The notes below the pieces were generated by a model. The model saw nothing but the letters and a program-made list of their open reading frames with translations, searched no databases and was not told the DNA's origin. Positions 47,989-58,769 of a stretch of DNA of 64,000 bases are shown here, one piece after another. The stretch is taken from assembly GCA_030549495.1 (NCBI GenBank), contig JAUIRK010001059.1:496001-560000 (forward strand), read 5' to 3'. Made by a program: the position numbers and the translations under genes. Within the stretch, counting starts at the first letter, position 1, and each line of letters opens with the position of its first letter. Source of the stretch: Nectonema munidae. Lineage: Eukaryota; Nematomorpha; Nectonematoida; Nectonematidae.

Positions 47989-50142
47989 GCAGGGCAATCA
48001 AAAGTCAATAAAGTCAAGTTTTGTTATAAATAAAAATACATTTTATGAAAGCATTTTTTGTTTTTTTAATAAAAAATGACTAATTTAACGTTATTTTTTA
48101 TGTCAATGAAAGTCAATTTTATTTTAAAAGTCAATAAAAGTCAATTTTTTAAAAAAATCAATAAAAGTCAATTTTTAGGTAGGTTTTGTTTTTTGATTAT
48201 TATTTTATTCAAAGTAACAAAAAATATAGTTTTATTAAAAAATAATTAGAATAAACCCGAGTAAAAGTAAAAATCATGTAATGTAAATATTCTTGATATT
48301 CCTCTGTTTTCAATTGTTAAACATTCATACACTTATACACAATATCAGCCAGCATGTGTTTCGATTTATATGTTAAAAGTAGATTGTATACATCTTCTAA
48401 ATAAATAAGTCCTCATGTGTTAGCAATTAAAACAGTTGCACTCTAAAATGTTCATTGTATGAACTGCATACATACACTTATTCACATCTGGTTCGTAGAT
48501 ATAAGACTGTTGCAGCAGAATTTTTTCATACCTTAGAATTAAATAATTTTGCCTATAAGTACCCAGTTAAATCCTTCTTAAGAAAGATTAAACAACTTCT
48601 CTCTTTTTTATTTATTCTCGTTTTATAAACAAGTTTTGTGTGAACTTTATTTATTTTTAATTTTAAAAAATTATACAATTATGCCTAAAAGCTCTAGAAG
48701 TAATTCTATGAAAATATCACTCATTATTACAAAATATCCAAACGAGTTTTCACTATCACAAAGCAAAGACAAACTTTTTTGCAAGTTATGTTTGGTAGAA
48801 GTAAAACACGATAAAACTTTTTTATTGAAAGTCACAGAAAAACCCAAAAACACGAAAAACATCTTAAAGATACTTATGCCAACAGCAGGATTGAAAAGTT
48901 TTCCACTGATACTACTTCCGATGACTTCAAAAAGAAATTGATTACAGCTTTCCTAGAAGCTAATATTCCATTGCACAAACTTTGCCATTCGAGCATTGTT
49001 TCACTTTTTCAAAATCTTGGAAGACAAGTTCCTTCTGTTACAACATGTAGAAACTTGGTTTCGAAATTAGCAGATGAGAAACTTCAAAAAATTAAAAGTT
49101 TATTAAAAAATCAAGACGTGTTTCTGATGGTTGATGAAACCATTATTACGAATTGTGTATTCTTAAATGTTATTGCTGGAACATTGGTAGAACCTCAAAA
49201 AACTTACTTGATCAAAATTGCTCCTTTTGAAGCACATATAAATTCACAAACGTTGACTTATTTTATCGACGATACGTTGAAAGAGTTTCACATAGATAGA
49301 AAACACTTTTTGCTTTTGATAACAGATGCTGCTAGATACAATACTGCCGCAGCTAAGAATTTAAAAGTAATGTTTCCTAACTTTTTTCACGTTACATGCA
49401 TTTCCCACTTATTGCACAACTGTGCTCTAAAAATTAAAACTTTCTATCCTGAAGTGGATGCATTAATTTCAAGTTTTAAAGCTCTCACGATAAAGAACAA
49501 AACAAGACTTTTTCTCTGAAATTGGTTACCCACCAGTTCCTATAATTACAAGATGGGGTAGTTGGTTGGAAGCAACTCTTTACTATAGTAAAAATCTTCC
49601 TGAAATAAAAAAAATTATGGAAAATTTTGATGGTGAAAATGGTATTTTGATTGACAATGCAAGAAAAAGCTTAGAAAATCTTAACTTATGTAAAGCTTTG
49701 TTATCAATTAAAAAAAACTACGCTCAAAATATAATTGAGCTAATAGATCAATCGCAAAAAAAGAACTTTTAAAATATGTGACGCTAGCAAAGTTTTAAGT
49801 TTACTTCATTTTAACAATGATGAATGCTAATTGATCCCATATATAAAAAGTAGAATGGAACAAAATCAAATAACTGATATTATGGAAATGAAAAATTCAA
49901 GTATATCACCTGATACCTATTTACTTCTACAAAATTGTCCAGCTTCTAGTTGCGAAGTTGAAAGATCCTTCTCAAAACTCAGAAAGTTATTAGAAAAAGA
50001 TTGAAATTTTAATCCAGACAATATTTTTAATTACATGATTTTTTTTTATAATTGTAAATAATTTTGTTTTTTATTTTATGCTTAAAATTTAATAAAATCA
50101 TAAAAGTCTATTTTTATTTTTAAAAGTCAATTTTTTTAGATT
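47989..50142 (+). mobile_element. hAT transposon with CGGBP1-like transposase, nested in array A
   Basis: It starts at CAGGGCAATCAAAAGTCAAT, directly after an array-A unit, and ends before an array-A unit that resumes about 40 bases further into the repeat period. Its right terminal repeat and some array sequence have therefore been lost. AAAAGTCAAT-type motifs repeat at least six times in the first 200 bases and again in the last 60, as expected of subterminal transposase-binding repeats. It is related to the copy at 3810-5200 but much better preserved. Confidence 0.82.
48681..50060 (+). pseudogene. CGGBP1-like hAT transposase, a few breaks
   Basis: The start is taken at 48681 (MPKSSRSN). 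An in-frame ATG 45 bases upstream adds a hydrophobic stretch not seen in the related copy. The order is YPNEFSLSQSKDKLFCKLC (BED finger, like CGGBP1), a frameshift near 48850, then a 193-codon frame from 48938. That frame holds EANIPLHKLCHSSIVSLFQN, FLMVDETIITNCVFLNVIAG (first catalytic Asp), LLLITDAARYNTAAAKNL (second Asp) and FHVTCISHLLHNC (CxxH). After a short break near 49510 the frame 49566-49772 continues. PASSCEVERSFSKLRKLLEK (dimerisation and probable catalytic Glu) is found near 49940-50000. About four frameshifts or stops make it inactive. Human CGGBP1 derives from this kind of finger. Confidence 0.8.
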
Positions 50143-51331
50143 TAAATGAAAACAGCATGATTGATTTGGTATAGAAACATATATTTCAAGAGAATATTTT
50201 TGGAGACAATTTTCAGAAGTAAACCGCAAATTTGATTAATACTTATAGGTATTTTCAAATCCTAAATGTAAAAAATGAGTTCAAAAATGAAAACAGCATG
50301 ATCGATTTGGTATAAAAACAAATATTTCATGTAAAATTGAGAGAATATTTTTGGAGATAGCTTTTAGAAGTAAACCGCAAATTTTGACTGATATTATAAA
50401 ACCTCTAAATGTGAAAAATGAGTTCAGAAATGAAAACAGCATGGTTGATTTGGTATAAAACATATATTTCATTGTAAAATTTGAATGAATGTTTTTGCAG
50501 ACAATTTTTAGAAATAAACCGCAAATTTGATTAACACTTATAGGTATTTTCACATCCTAAACGTAAAAAATGAGTCCAGAAATGAAACCAGCATGGCCGA
50601 TTTAGTATAACATATATTTCATTGTAAAATTTGAATGAATGTTTTTGGAGATAATTTTTACAAGTAAACCGCAAATTTGATTAACACTTATAAGTATTTC
50701 CAGATCCCAAACGTAAAAAATTAGTGCAGAAATGAAACCAGCATGGCGAATTTATTATAACACATCATTTTTATGTAAAATGTGAAGGAATGTTTTTGGA
50801 GACAATTTTCATAAGTAAACCGCAAATTTGATTAACTTATAGGTATTTTCAAATCCTAAATGTAAAAAATGAGTCCAGAAATGAAAACACCATGACCGAT
50901 TTAGTATAAAAACATATTTTATGTAAAATCTGAAGGTATATTTTATTAGATATATTTTAGATCAATCAAAATTTTAATTGACATTTTCTAAAAAGTAGCC
51001 ATGATTATTGAAAAAATTAAATATATAAAGTGTTATGCGTTCCAAACTGTATATAATTATAAATTATCAGGTAATTATATGATATAGATCCTAAGTTATA
51101 AGGTTAAGTACAGATAATGTCAAAATTTTGCTGAAAAATTTTAATTTTTGATTTTGATTGACAGTTTTGGACATGAAGGGGTCATTCAACTACCATGAAA
51201 ATGGTTTCAAAAGATGCAGCTAGCGATTTTAGGAAAATTCACAAAATTTGAAGGGATATGATTCAGCCAATTTTCTACAATTAATTTTTTAGTGAAGGGT
51301 GGGGGCGTAAAACCAGCACTAATAGGGTTAA

Positions 51332-54300
51332 TACATAACCAATTTTAATTAAAAATATACTTCAAATAATTTTTACCTAACCTTTCGCTATATACCAATG
51401 ACCAGATGGAATGTTTTTTCTTATTTCGGCAAACTGAAAATTTCGGAGAGTGCGAACTGGATTCGGCAATTTGATATGGGCTTATCTTTTTAGTGTGAAG
51501 CATAATCACGATGTCAATAAGCATTGCATTCAACAACGTTTTTATTTTTTTGTTTATTTTGTAAGCAAAGTGAGTGCATTTCGCTCGGATAATAACGTTT
51601 ATTTATTTTTCCACGCATCACTCGCTCTCCTTCGTCTAGCTCAAGTAGGCCATGTGAATTGAATAATCAAGAATAATAATAAAATTAGCATCATTATCCT
51701 CTTTCTTGTTGTTGTTACATTGGTATTGCTGCTGGATTTTGCTACAATCATCCACTTCACCCTGCGCTAAAAATAATAGGGAATGGTGCCAGAGTTGTCC
51801 ATAATTGCTTGACGCTCCATTGCAACTATATTCAAGTGTACGCGTTTTGAGGTAAGTCATTTTTCAACGTGGTCAACCCGGCTAAGGCTGGCTGTTAGAG
51901 TTTGTTTCTGGTTCCATTCATATGCCAGAAGGAGTGTAAACAAATAAGAGAATGTGAGCACTTGTAAACAAAGAGGCATACGTGAATGCGAGCGAGAAAA
52001 TATGCACATAATCATCAGAGCAGCCATTGTGTTGGTTTGTTGCGCGATTTATTGAAAACGAAGTCCTGCCTAGTCGAGAGGCGTTAAAGTATCGGCGATT
52101 CAGCCGTGTCTGTAGTATTCTCTCACACGCAAGTGCATTCACTAAACTTGGAATAGACGACATTTTTAACGGGCCGAGATACTTCTCAGGTCTGACTTAC
52201 AATCCCATATCTTCTACGTAAGCTACATATCTTCTACGATTTTCTGAAAGAAGATTTTGCTTCAGATGGATCAACAATGTAACTAAGCAGCATTCATTCA
52301 ACTGCTTTCGTATATGCAGTGTTGAGAAAGGTTCATTTTAGAAAAAACAGTTGCAGGATTTCTCTTCAACGCTTCTTCACACCATCAAGTGGAAAAGAAC
52401 CTCTGTGCTGCTTCACTTGTCTTAGATAATTAATATTTATATACAATCATTAACTGAGTCAATGCCAAGGTCTAGTTTTGTTTGAAATTTTATTAGTTAG
52501 TCTTATGACATTTAAGTTATGTATTTGTTTAGTTTGTAACTATAGTTAATTATTTATTGTTTAATCGTTTAGATAGCTACACGCATAATATTTCTTTATA
52601 TCAAATGGGACTTGGTGGGTAGTAAGCTATTTATATTAACGGCTGCGAGTTGGTATTCCTGAAGCCAACTGAAAATGCTACTGGGAAGAGTTAGAATCCC
52701 AGGGTTAGTTGTCTGTAAAAAAATGTTCAAATATAATTTTTAGTGAAAAAAATTAGCGAATATTTTATATAATATTTTAATTTATAAATTAGAAAACATT
52801 TATAAGATAATTTTTATTGGAAAAAAATGAGAAAATAATTGATATTAGATGCTTACATGCCCAAATAAAAGGAAATCAGAATTTAATGTGTAGTTTCATG
52901 CAGTAACTTGAAGAACAATAAAAACATATAATTTTCATAAAAATTTAGTATGTTCGTTTTTTTAATTTCTCGACAAAATGGCGTTTCCGTTGTCAATGAA
53001 ATCGCCTTTCGTCGTCGAAGAAATGTATTTTTCACGAAATTGTGCTTCGTTGGTGAGGAAATTTCGTTACAAGGAAATATCTCGCCATTTTATTTGCAGT
53101 TTCGAGTCTACTCTCAGATTTGAAAGAGTTACTTCATTAAATATACTTTCTAGTATCAAATAAAGGCATGTGTAAGATTTTTTACTATTTATTTAAATCA
53201 TGCCTCTAAAGAATAAAATAGAATTGAGGAATGACTTATCAAAAATGAAATTGGTGTGCTCGATCCCATCTACACGCCTGACGCCTTTTTTCAGTGCAAT
53301 GGTTTCCCATTTGTACAAAGAAGGATAATTCATTCACTCACTAGTTGAGTTGTCTGATGTTTTCTTGGAAGTCGGATTTTTGTAGATGCATTTTCTATCT
53401 CATTATTGCTTGCCTGCGTCATTTCGGATCTTATAATTTCCAAACGTCTACTTTTTAGAAAACAAACGTTGTTTAACGTAAAATTAGGTTGCATAAACTT
53501 AAAATTACCTTCTTTGATCTTCTTGATCCGATGCTTAACATTGAAAGGGGATTAATTACTCAGCTTTGGCAGTAGTCCTTGCATAAATATTAACGATTTG
53601 TATAGAGACATACTTTTATCTAGGTTAAACAAAATTCACTTAGCAGAAGGATAGAAACTAATTTTTCCATTTCGCAAAATGAGCGAGTCTAACATTTAAA
53701 TGAAGAAGAACGTTGTAATCTTTGCTACATTGTATCCGATATTCATGTATTTCTCTCGTTGTTTAAAGTCTGTAAAATTATCTTTTCTTAATAAGGAACT
53801 ACATGGGATTAATATGAATTTATCCCCTGCAATGAAAGACAACCTGTTCTTCACGTGTATGTATTTTTTAAAGGAGTAGAGTAATGCTGCTTTAAATCCT
53901 CTAACTATAGCAGATTAAAGTTAATTCGGTGTATTTGATTGCGATGTCGGTTAAATCCTTTCTTTTTTTTATCGTTGCATATGTAACTGCTATAAAGTAA
54001 GTTCGTGCTTTATAAAACACCCCAATTTTTAACTCGATAAAAGCTTGATGAAGAAATCAACACATCAGGTAAAGTAGATGAGCCAACTCAATCTCTGATT
54101 CACGTCATCCAGAAAGTGGTAAAGTCAGTTTTTATCATTAAAAATGTATGCTTATGTGTCAATTTTACTCTTCTTTCTTCTTGAATATCTGTGATTAATT
54201 AACCAGTCGCTTTGTCAGGAGTTGCACTTTCTAGAGATTTTTCAATTTTATATAGTGAAATTTTATTATATATTCTAATAAATTAAAAAATTAACAATTT

Positions 54301-57300
54301 TTTTTGCATATTTGTTGTTGAAAACTTTAAGTTTTGCGTGCAAATTGCTTTTTTTATGACATCTAGGTTTCAAAACATATTTTTAACCATCATGCGTAAC
54401 CATGTAGTGTATTTGAATACTATTTGTCAGTTTATTTTCAAAGTCTAGTAAAGTCAACTGGGATTCTCTATATACGGTGTCAGAAAAAGTGCCTTCAACC
54501 ATGGAAAAAGAATTGCATGCAGTCACAGCTATTATGAAAATTTAATTTAAAATGTCCGTCCTACACAATGTTGAAACAAAATGTGTTAATTTTGACATTA
54601 AGTGAGTTTTATTTCTAAATTTAACTTATTTGGTTCTTTGTTTAATTAATTTTATGATTATTATATTTGCTCCAATTTTTTATTTCAACTGGGCTGCTCT
54701 CAGCCTTAAGTTTGTCTAAAGTTAAGCATATTTTAACATTTTTTATACTCAAGGGTATCTTTAGTATAATATAAGTTTATGTTTGTAGCGTCAAGAGAGA
54801 GGTGTTACCTGGGCTTAAACTTTCAAAACATTCGCAAAATTTTATATTATAGTTAGTAAACGTGTTTATGAACTCGAAAACTTACCAAACTTATATTTCA
54901 ACAAAAAGGTTTAAGTTGTCAAATTTGAGAAAGGGTGTCTCACACTCTTAGTGTTTTCTCACAACACTAGAGACATCATGTGCTTAAAATATTGTATGCA
55001 TGGAATATTACTGTAACAAAGTGGGGAAAATAAAGTTTAAATTTAGGAGCACCAAAACATTACCCACTTGCACCATTATAAGTTTTGAAGCAAAATCTTC
55101 TTTCACATTCAAAGGACTACTCTTCAACCTGTTTTTATACCTTGGTCTTTTGATTTGAAGTTGAAAAAAGAAGATTGACCCATTTGAAATAAAACTGTTT
55201 AAAATGCTAATGTCAACTTGGGTAAGCCCAGACACAAAAAGAACAGTGACAGAAAATAGCGTTTGATCATCGTACACATTGATGCAATTGGTTAGGAAAG
55301 TAATTTTTATGAGATATTAAAAATTACTGGTTTTTTTATTTTTATTTGAAGTAGCTTAATTTCATTTGATTAATATAAATTTGTGATAGTTACTATAATA
55401 TATAATTACTATTTTAAATACGATTATTTTTTAGTTGAAAATAATAGAAAAGACAAAAATTACTATTGGATTATTGAATTTTAAAAATTTACATCAAAAT
55501 CAAAACAACTTGTCAAAAATGGTGTAATTATTTAATATAATTTAGTAAGAAAAAAAATAAAACACTATTTTTTGGAAAGCATCAATCAATACAATGTTTG
55601 AAAATGAATAGGAAATGTCGAGAAATTTCAAAGCAGTTTTGATGATGAGTAAGAGAGGTGGAACTAATAGGACCTAAACGATTACCTGAATCTATTGATA
55701 CATAAAATAGCGTAAAATCAGGGGTTGATAAAGCTAACCAAATGCTAAGAAAGTATACTACCTATAGAATATCTAGATCCCATGTCCTATAGTTGTTTGG
55801 TCGAACTACTTCGACATAGCAGGGCTGAACACTTACATTATATTAGAAGAAAACTTGAAAAAACAACCCTCAACTTCAAGTAGTAGGAAATTTTATAGAA
55901 AATAGGGTGGAAGGAGAAGTGTAATTTCACAAATGTGTTTTCAAATGGCAGAGGTTTCTATGAAAATATATGTTCAAAATAGAAACATACTTTCTGAGGT
56001 GAGATTAAAAGAAAATTTTCAAGTTATTGACAAACGAGTGAAACCTTTATAAAACTAAAATTTTTCGATCACGAACATTCTCAAAATCCATCCAGGAAAA
56101 ATCGTAACCGTCGAAATCGGGATTATCTGTATGATAAGATCTACAGTTTTCCACATTCTGATTGTGCCCTTCGTTGTTGGAGAAGGAAAGAGAAAGCACG
56201 AGGCAAATGGAGTAGAGAGAGTGTGGGAACTGAATCAAATGTAATGGATAGGACAGTCAAAGACAAACATTTTTCAATTTTAACGTTTTTGAGCTTGGTT
56301 GAAGAAATAATATGTTAAATATAAGACTGAAATTATTCAGGATCTTCATTATCGTAAAAATGCTTTTGGCAAAAATAGAAAATTTTACCCTGTTTCTCAT
56401 AAACTAGTTTATATTTTAATATAGTCCTTATCTTAAGAAAATAGATTTACAATTTACATAGAAAATTGAACAAATTCTTTTATCTTTTTCAAATTTTTTT
56501 TCTTAAAAATGATAGATTACTAATTAATTTTTAGGTCGATATTATTTTCATTTAGGTCAATTTTTGCTATAAAAATTTACATAAATTGCATTTTTGTTTT
56601 TGTCCCTTTAAGTTCCATGCTTCTAATACATTTTTTAATTGGAGATGTAGATATAGTTCTTTTACTTAACTCTGATTAGTATTAATATATTTGGAAACGG
56701 GCACTTATAATCAGAATGACTAGATTTTTTTATTTTGTTTTTGCATTCCGGCCATTTTTATGAGGCACCCTTATTTCTCTTTCAATGAATCGATTCCCTT
56801 GCATTACGTATTTTATTCCATCTGTTGGGTAAATGTGATGAGAAATCTTGGCTATATTTTCGATTATCACAGAAAAATGATTGATGATCTCATCTGGCTT
56901 CAATTTTGCTCTGTTGTCCCATCCTAGTTGCGAGGATGGTAGAGATGAGGAGATTCGTTCAGGAATGAGCGTTTGCCATGATTATTATGTCTTGGCTTTA
57001 TGATATGCAATTATAGTGAAGGCTCTTCAGCATTTCATTTCTGCTGTCATAATAGTGTATACCACTTTTATTTCATTATTCATTTTTTCTTGCTCAAGTT
57101 TTTGAAGGAAGGTAAATTTTTGCATTTTTTATTTTTCATTAGAACTTACAGGTAAATAAACATATCGTTGTCGTAAGAGCTTATATATATCGTAAGTGCG
57201 TGTTTGTTTGCCGTTAAACGCAATCAAAGAAATACCAGAAAAAGTTAATACCAGGGAAATAAAAGATTCCTGATTTTTCATTCAATTATGTTACAATTTT

Positions 57301-58132
57301 CAAAAAAAGTGAAGAGTTTATTTATATCTAAGCCTGTTTGAGAGAAATTTTTAGCTATATAAATGAAATAAATTTCGCTATTTAAAGACAGAAAGCTTTG
57401 CCCACTTTCCGATTTTAGAGGAAGTTTAGGGTAGACAGAATTTTATGCTCATCAAGTTACTCAGCAGAACTCTTTATTTCTGTCTAGAAATAGAAATTGC
57501 ATTCGCAATCGTTTTCTTGTCGATATACTTAGTGTGTTTTAGTGATAATAATCTTGCTAAGGATAATCTTATTGACTTAACGAGAAAAGAATCGCTAAAA
57601 ATCATATAAGTTTATCCTCTTTTAGCAAAGAAAACAATTAATGTTCTGATTACTTATCTTTGTGAATCAGTATTTTCGTCAGTTATTACAATCTAAACCG
57701 ATTACATCTGAAATGTGACGTGCGGATTCCCGTCTCCAACACTATTCCACAGTTTTATCTTCTTATTCAAGACAAAAAACAACAACAACCTTCACATTTA
57801 AATAAAAATCCTTGAGTAGAGTAACTATTTTTAATTTCACAATGTATTGTTAACTTACAGCAGATATAGAATTATTTTAAAGTTTACCCTTAAAAGTATT
57901 GTGCTTTTTTGCGACACTGTTATTTTTTGGTGTACAATTTGTACACGTTTAATTTTAAAGAAGATACACTATTAAAATGTAACTTATTTCGTGTTATAAA
58001 ATTAATTTAATTTAAAAAAAGGATAAATTTTTTTTAAAAATGTTTATTAACAGTAAAAACAAGATTCTTTTTTTACACTTATGCGATGAAGAGGAAATAT
58101 TACATCATTACATGTATCACAGGTAGACCTTA
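51332..58132. other. Long stretch without an assigned gene
   Basis: 51.6-52.3 kb is visibly richer in G+C, lacks repeats and holds a strong donor-like GAG/GTAAGT at about 51850. It could be a promoter or 5' exon region of an unseen gene. Minus frames at 55277-55008 (89 codons) and 56238-56047 (63 codons, with NPDFDGYDFSWMDFENV) read more like protein than their neighbours, but neither matches a family I know. At 52610-52700 a weak A-box/B-box pair (GGTGGGTAGTAAG, GTTAGAATCCC) could be an eroded SINE. The rest is AT-rich with nothing recognised. Confidence 0.3.
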
Positions 58133-58250
58133 GAGCCTCAATGGTTGTTTGGGTGTACCTCTCAGCTTAACAGTTGAAGCTCAGGGGTTCAATCCCCAAG
58201 GCTCCCAGCTCTTAAAAACAAATTCACATAAACTGTGATTAACCATCTTA
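58133..58250 (+). mobile_element. tRNA-derived SINE (family A), copy 2
   Basis: It starts GAGCCTCAATGGTTG and carries GGTTCAATCCCC, then AAGGCTCCCA, and matches 5849-5966 base for base apart from a few substitutions, with equal length (118). Similarity stops at ATCTTA, exactly where a piggyBac transposase fragment begins. The SINE body seen in copy 1 is missing here and no target duplication was found. Confidence 0.8.
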
Positions 58251-58762
58251 ACAGCCCAAAGGTCTTGCAAATTACTCATATTGTCTCTATCGATACCAGC
58301 TCTGATTATAATCGCAAAGCATGCTTCTATTTCTTTTTGATTAAAATTCGACATGTATAAAGGAAGTTTTTTTCTATTCGATTCTTTCATGAAATGAAAT
58401 CGAATATCATTTACTTTACGATTTGTGTAACTTAATACTTAAAAAAACTTAAAGGTATCTTTCTCACTAGATGTTGAAAACAACGCGTTTGAAGGTTGTG
58501 TAGATATATTTCTCAAACGAGAAGCTGGTGGTATGGGATTCTAACTCCATCTTATATTTTCATTTAAATTCGTTCCTCTTGATTCTAATTCGTGATTGAA
58601 AGAACTGTTCTCAGAATCTTCGCTGTTCGAATCGTCTGAACTTTTAAAATATACTGCCTTGTCTCCTTCATCGTCTTCAAAATATTCTTCGGAATCGTCA
58701 ATATATTTACTTTCAAATAGATTTATATCATTTTCTTCCTGTGTAATTTCTTGATTTTCCAT
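58251..58762 (-). pseudogene. piggyBac transposase N-terminal fragment
   Basis: From an ATG near 58762 the minus strand reads MENQEITQEENDINLFESKY, then a run of Asp, Glu and Ser typical of piggyBac N-termini. After a stop near 58541 it continues NPIPPASRLRNISTQPSNAL, another stop, then VLSYTNRKVNDI and FNQKEIEACFAIIIRAGIDR with NLQDLW. This is the start of the piggyBac transposase core (aFIGLLxxxG, DLW). The protein is cut off at the SINE, before any catalytic Asp. It is a separate element from the piggyBac at 62.7-64 kb, which has its own C-terminal half upstream on this strand. Confidence 0.75.
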
Positions 58763-58769
58763 TTTATCA

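Larger units (their letters stand above)
47385..50940 (+). repeat. Array A of TTAA element copy 2 (about 150-bp units), interrupted
   Basis: AAACCGCAAATTTGATTAA recurs near 50221, 50372, 50516, 50666 and 50817, i.e. every 144-151 bases, and again in more diverged units at 47400-47960. Each unit also has GAAATGAAACCAGCATGGCC and AAAATTTGAATGAATGTTTT. A CGGBP1-like hAT interrupts the array at about 47989-50142. Confidence 0.9.
45227..51327 (+). mobile_element. TTAA-flanked piggyBac-like non-autonomous element carrying two tandem arrays (copy 2), with nested hAT
   Basis: TTAA lies at 45223-45226 and 51328-51331. The ends are CCCTATTAGTGCTGG and its perfect inverted copy. Inside, in order, are an end block with a second AGTGCTGGGGGCG motif, array B (about 45290-46620), a unique spacer (to about 47385), array A (about 47385-50940, split by a hAT at about 47989-50142) and the right end block. 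Without the hAT it is about 3.95 kb. It carries no transposase of the piggyBac type. Compared with copy 1 it is inverted, has more array-B units and lacks roughly 450 bases between spacer and array A. Confidence 0.9.
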
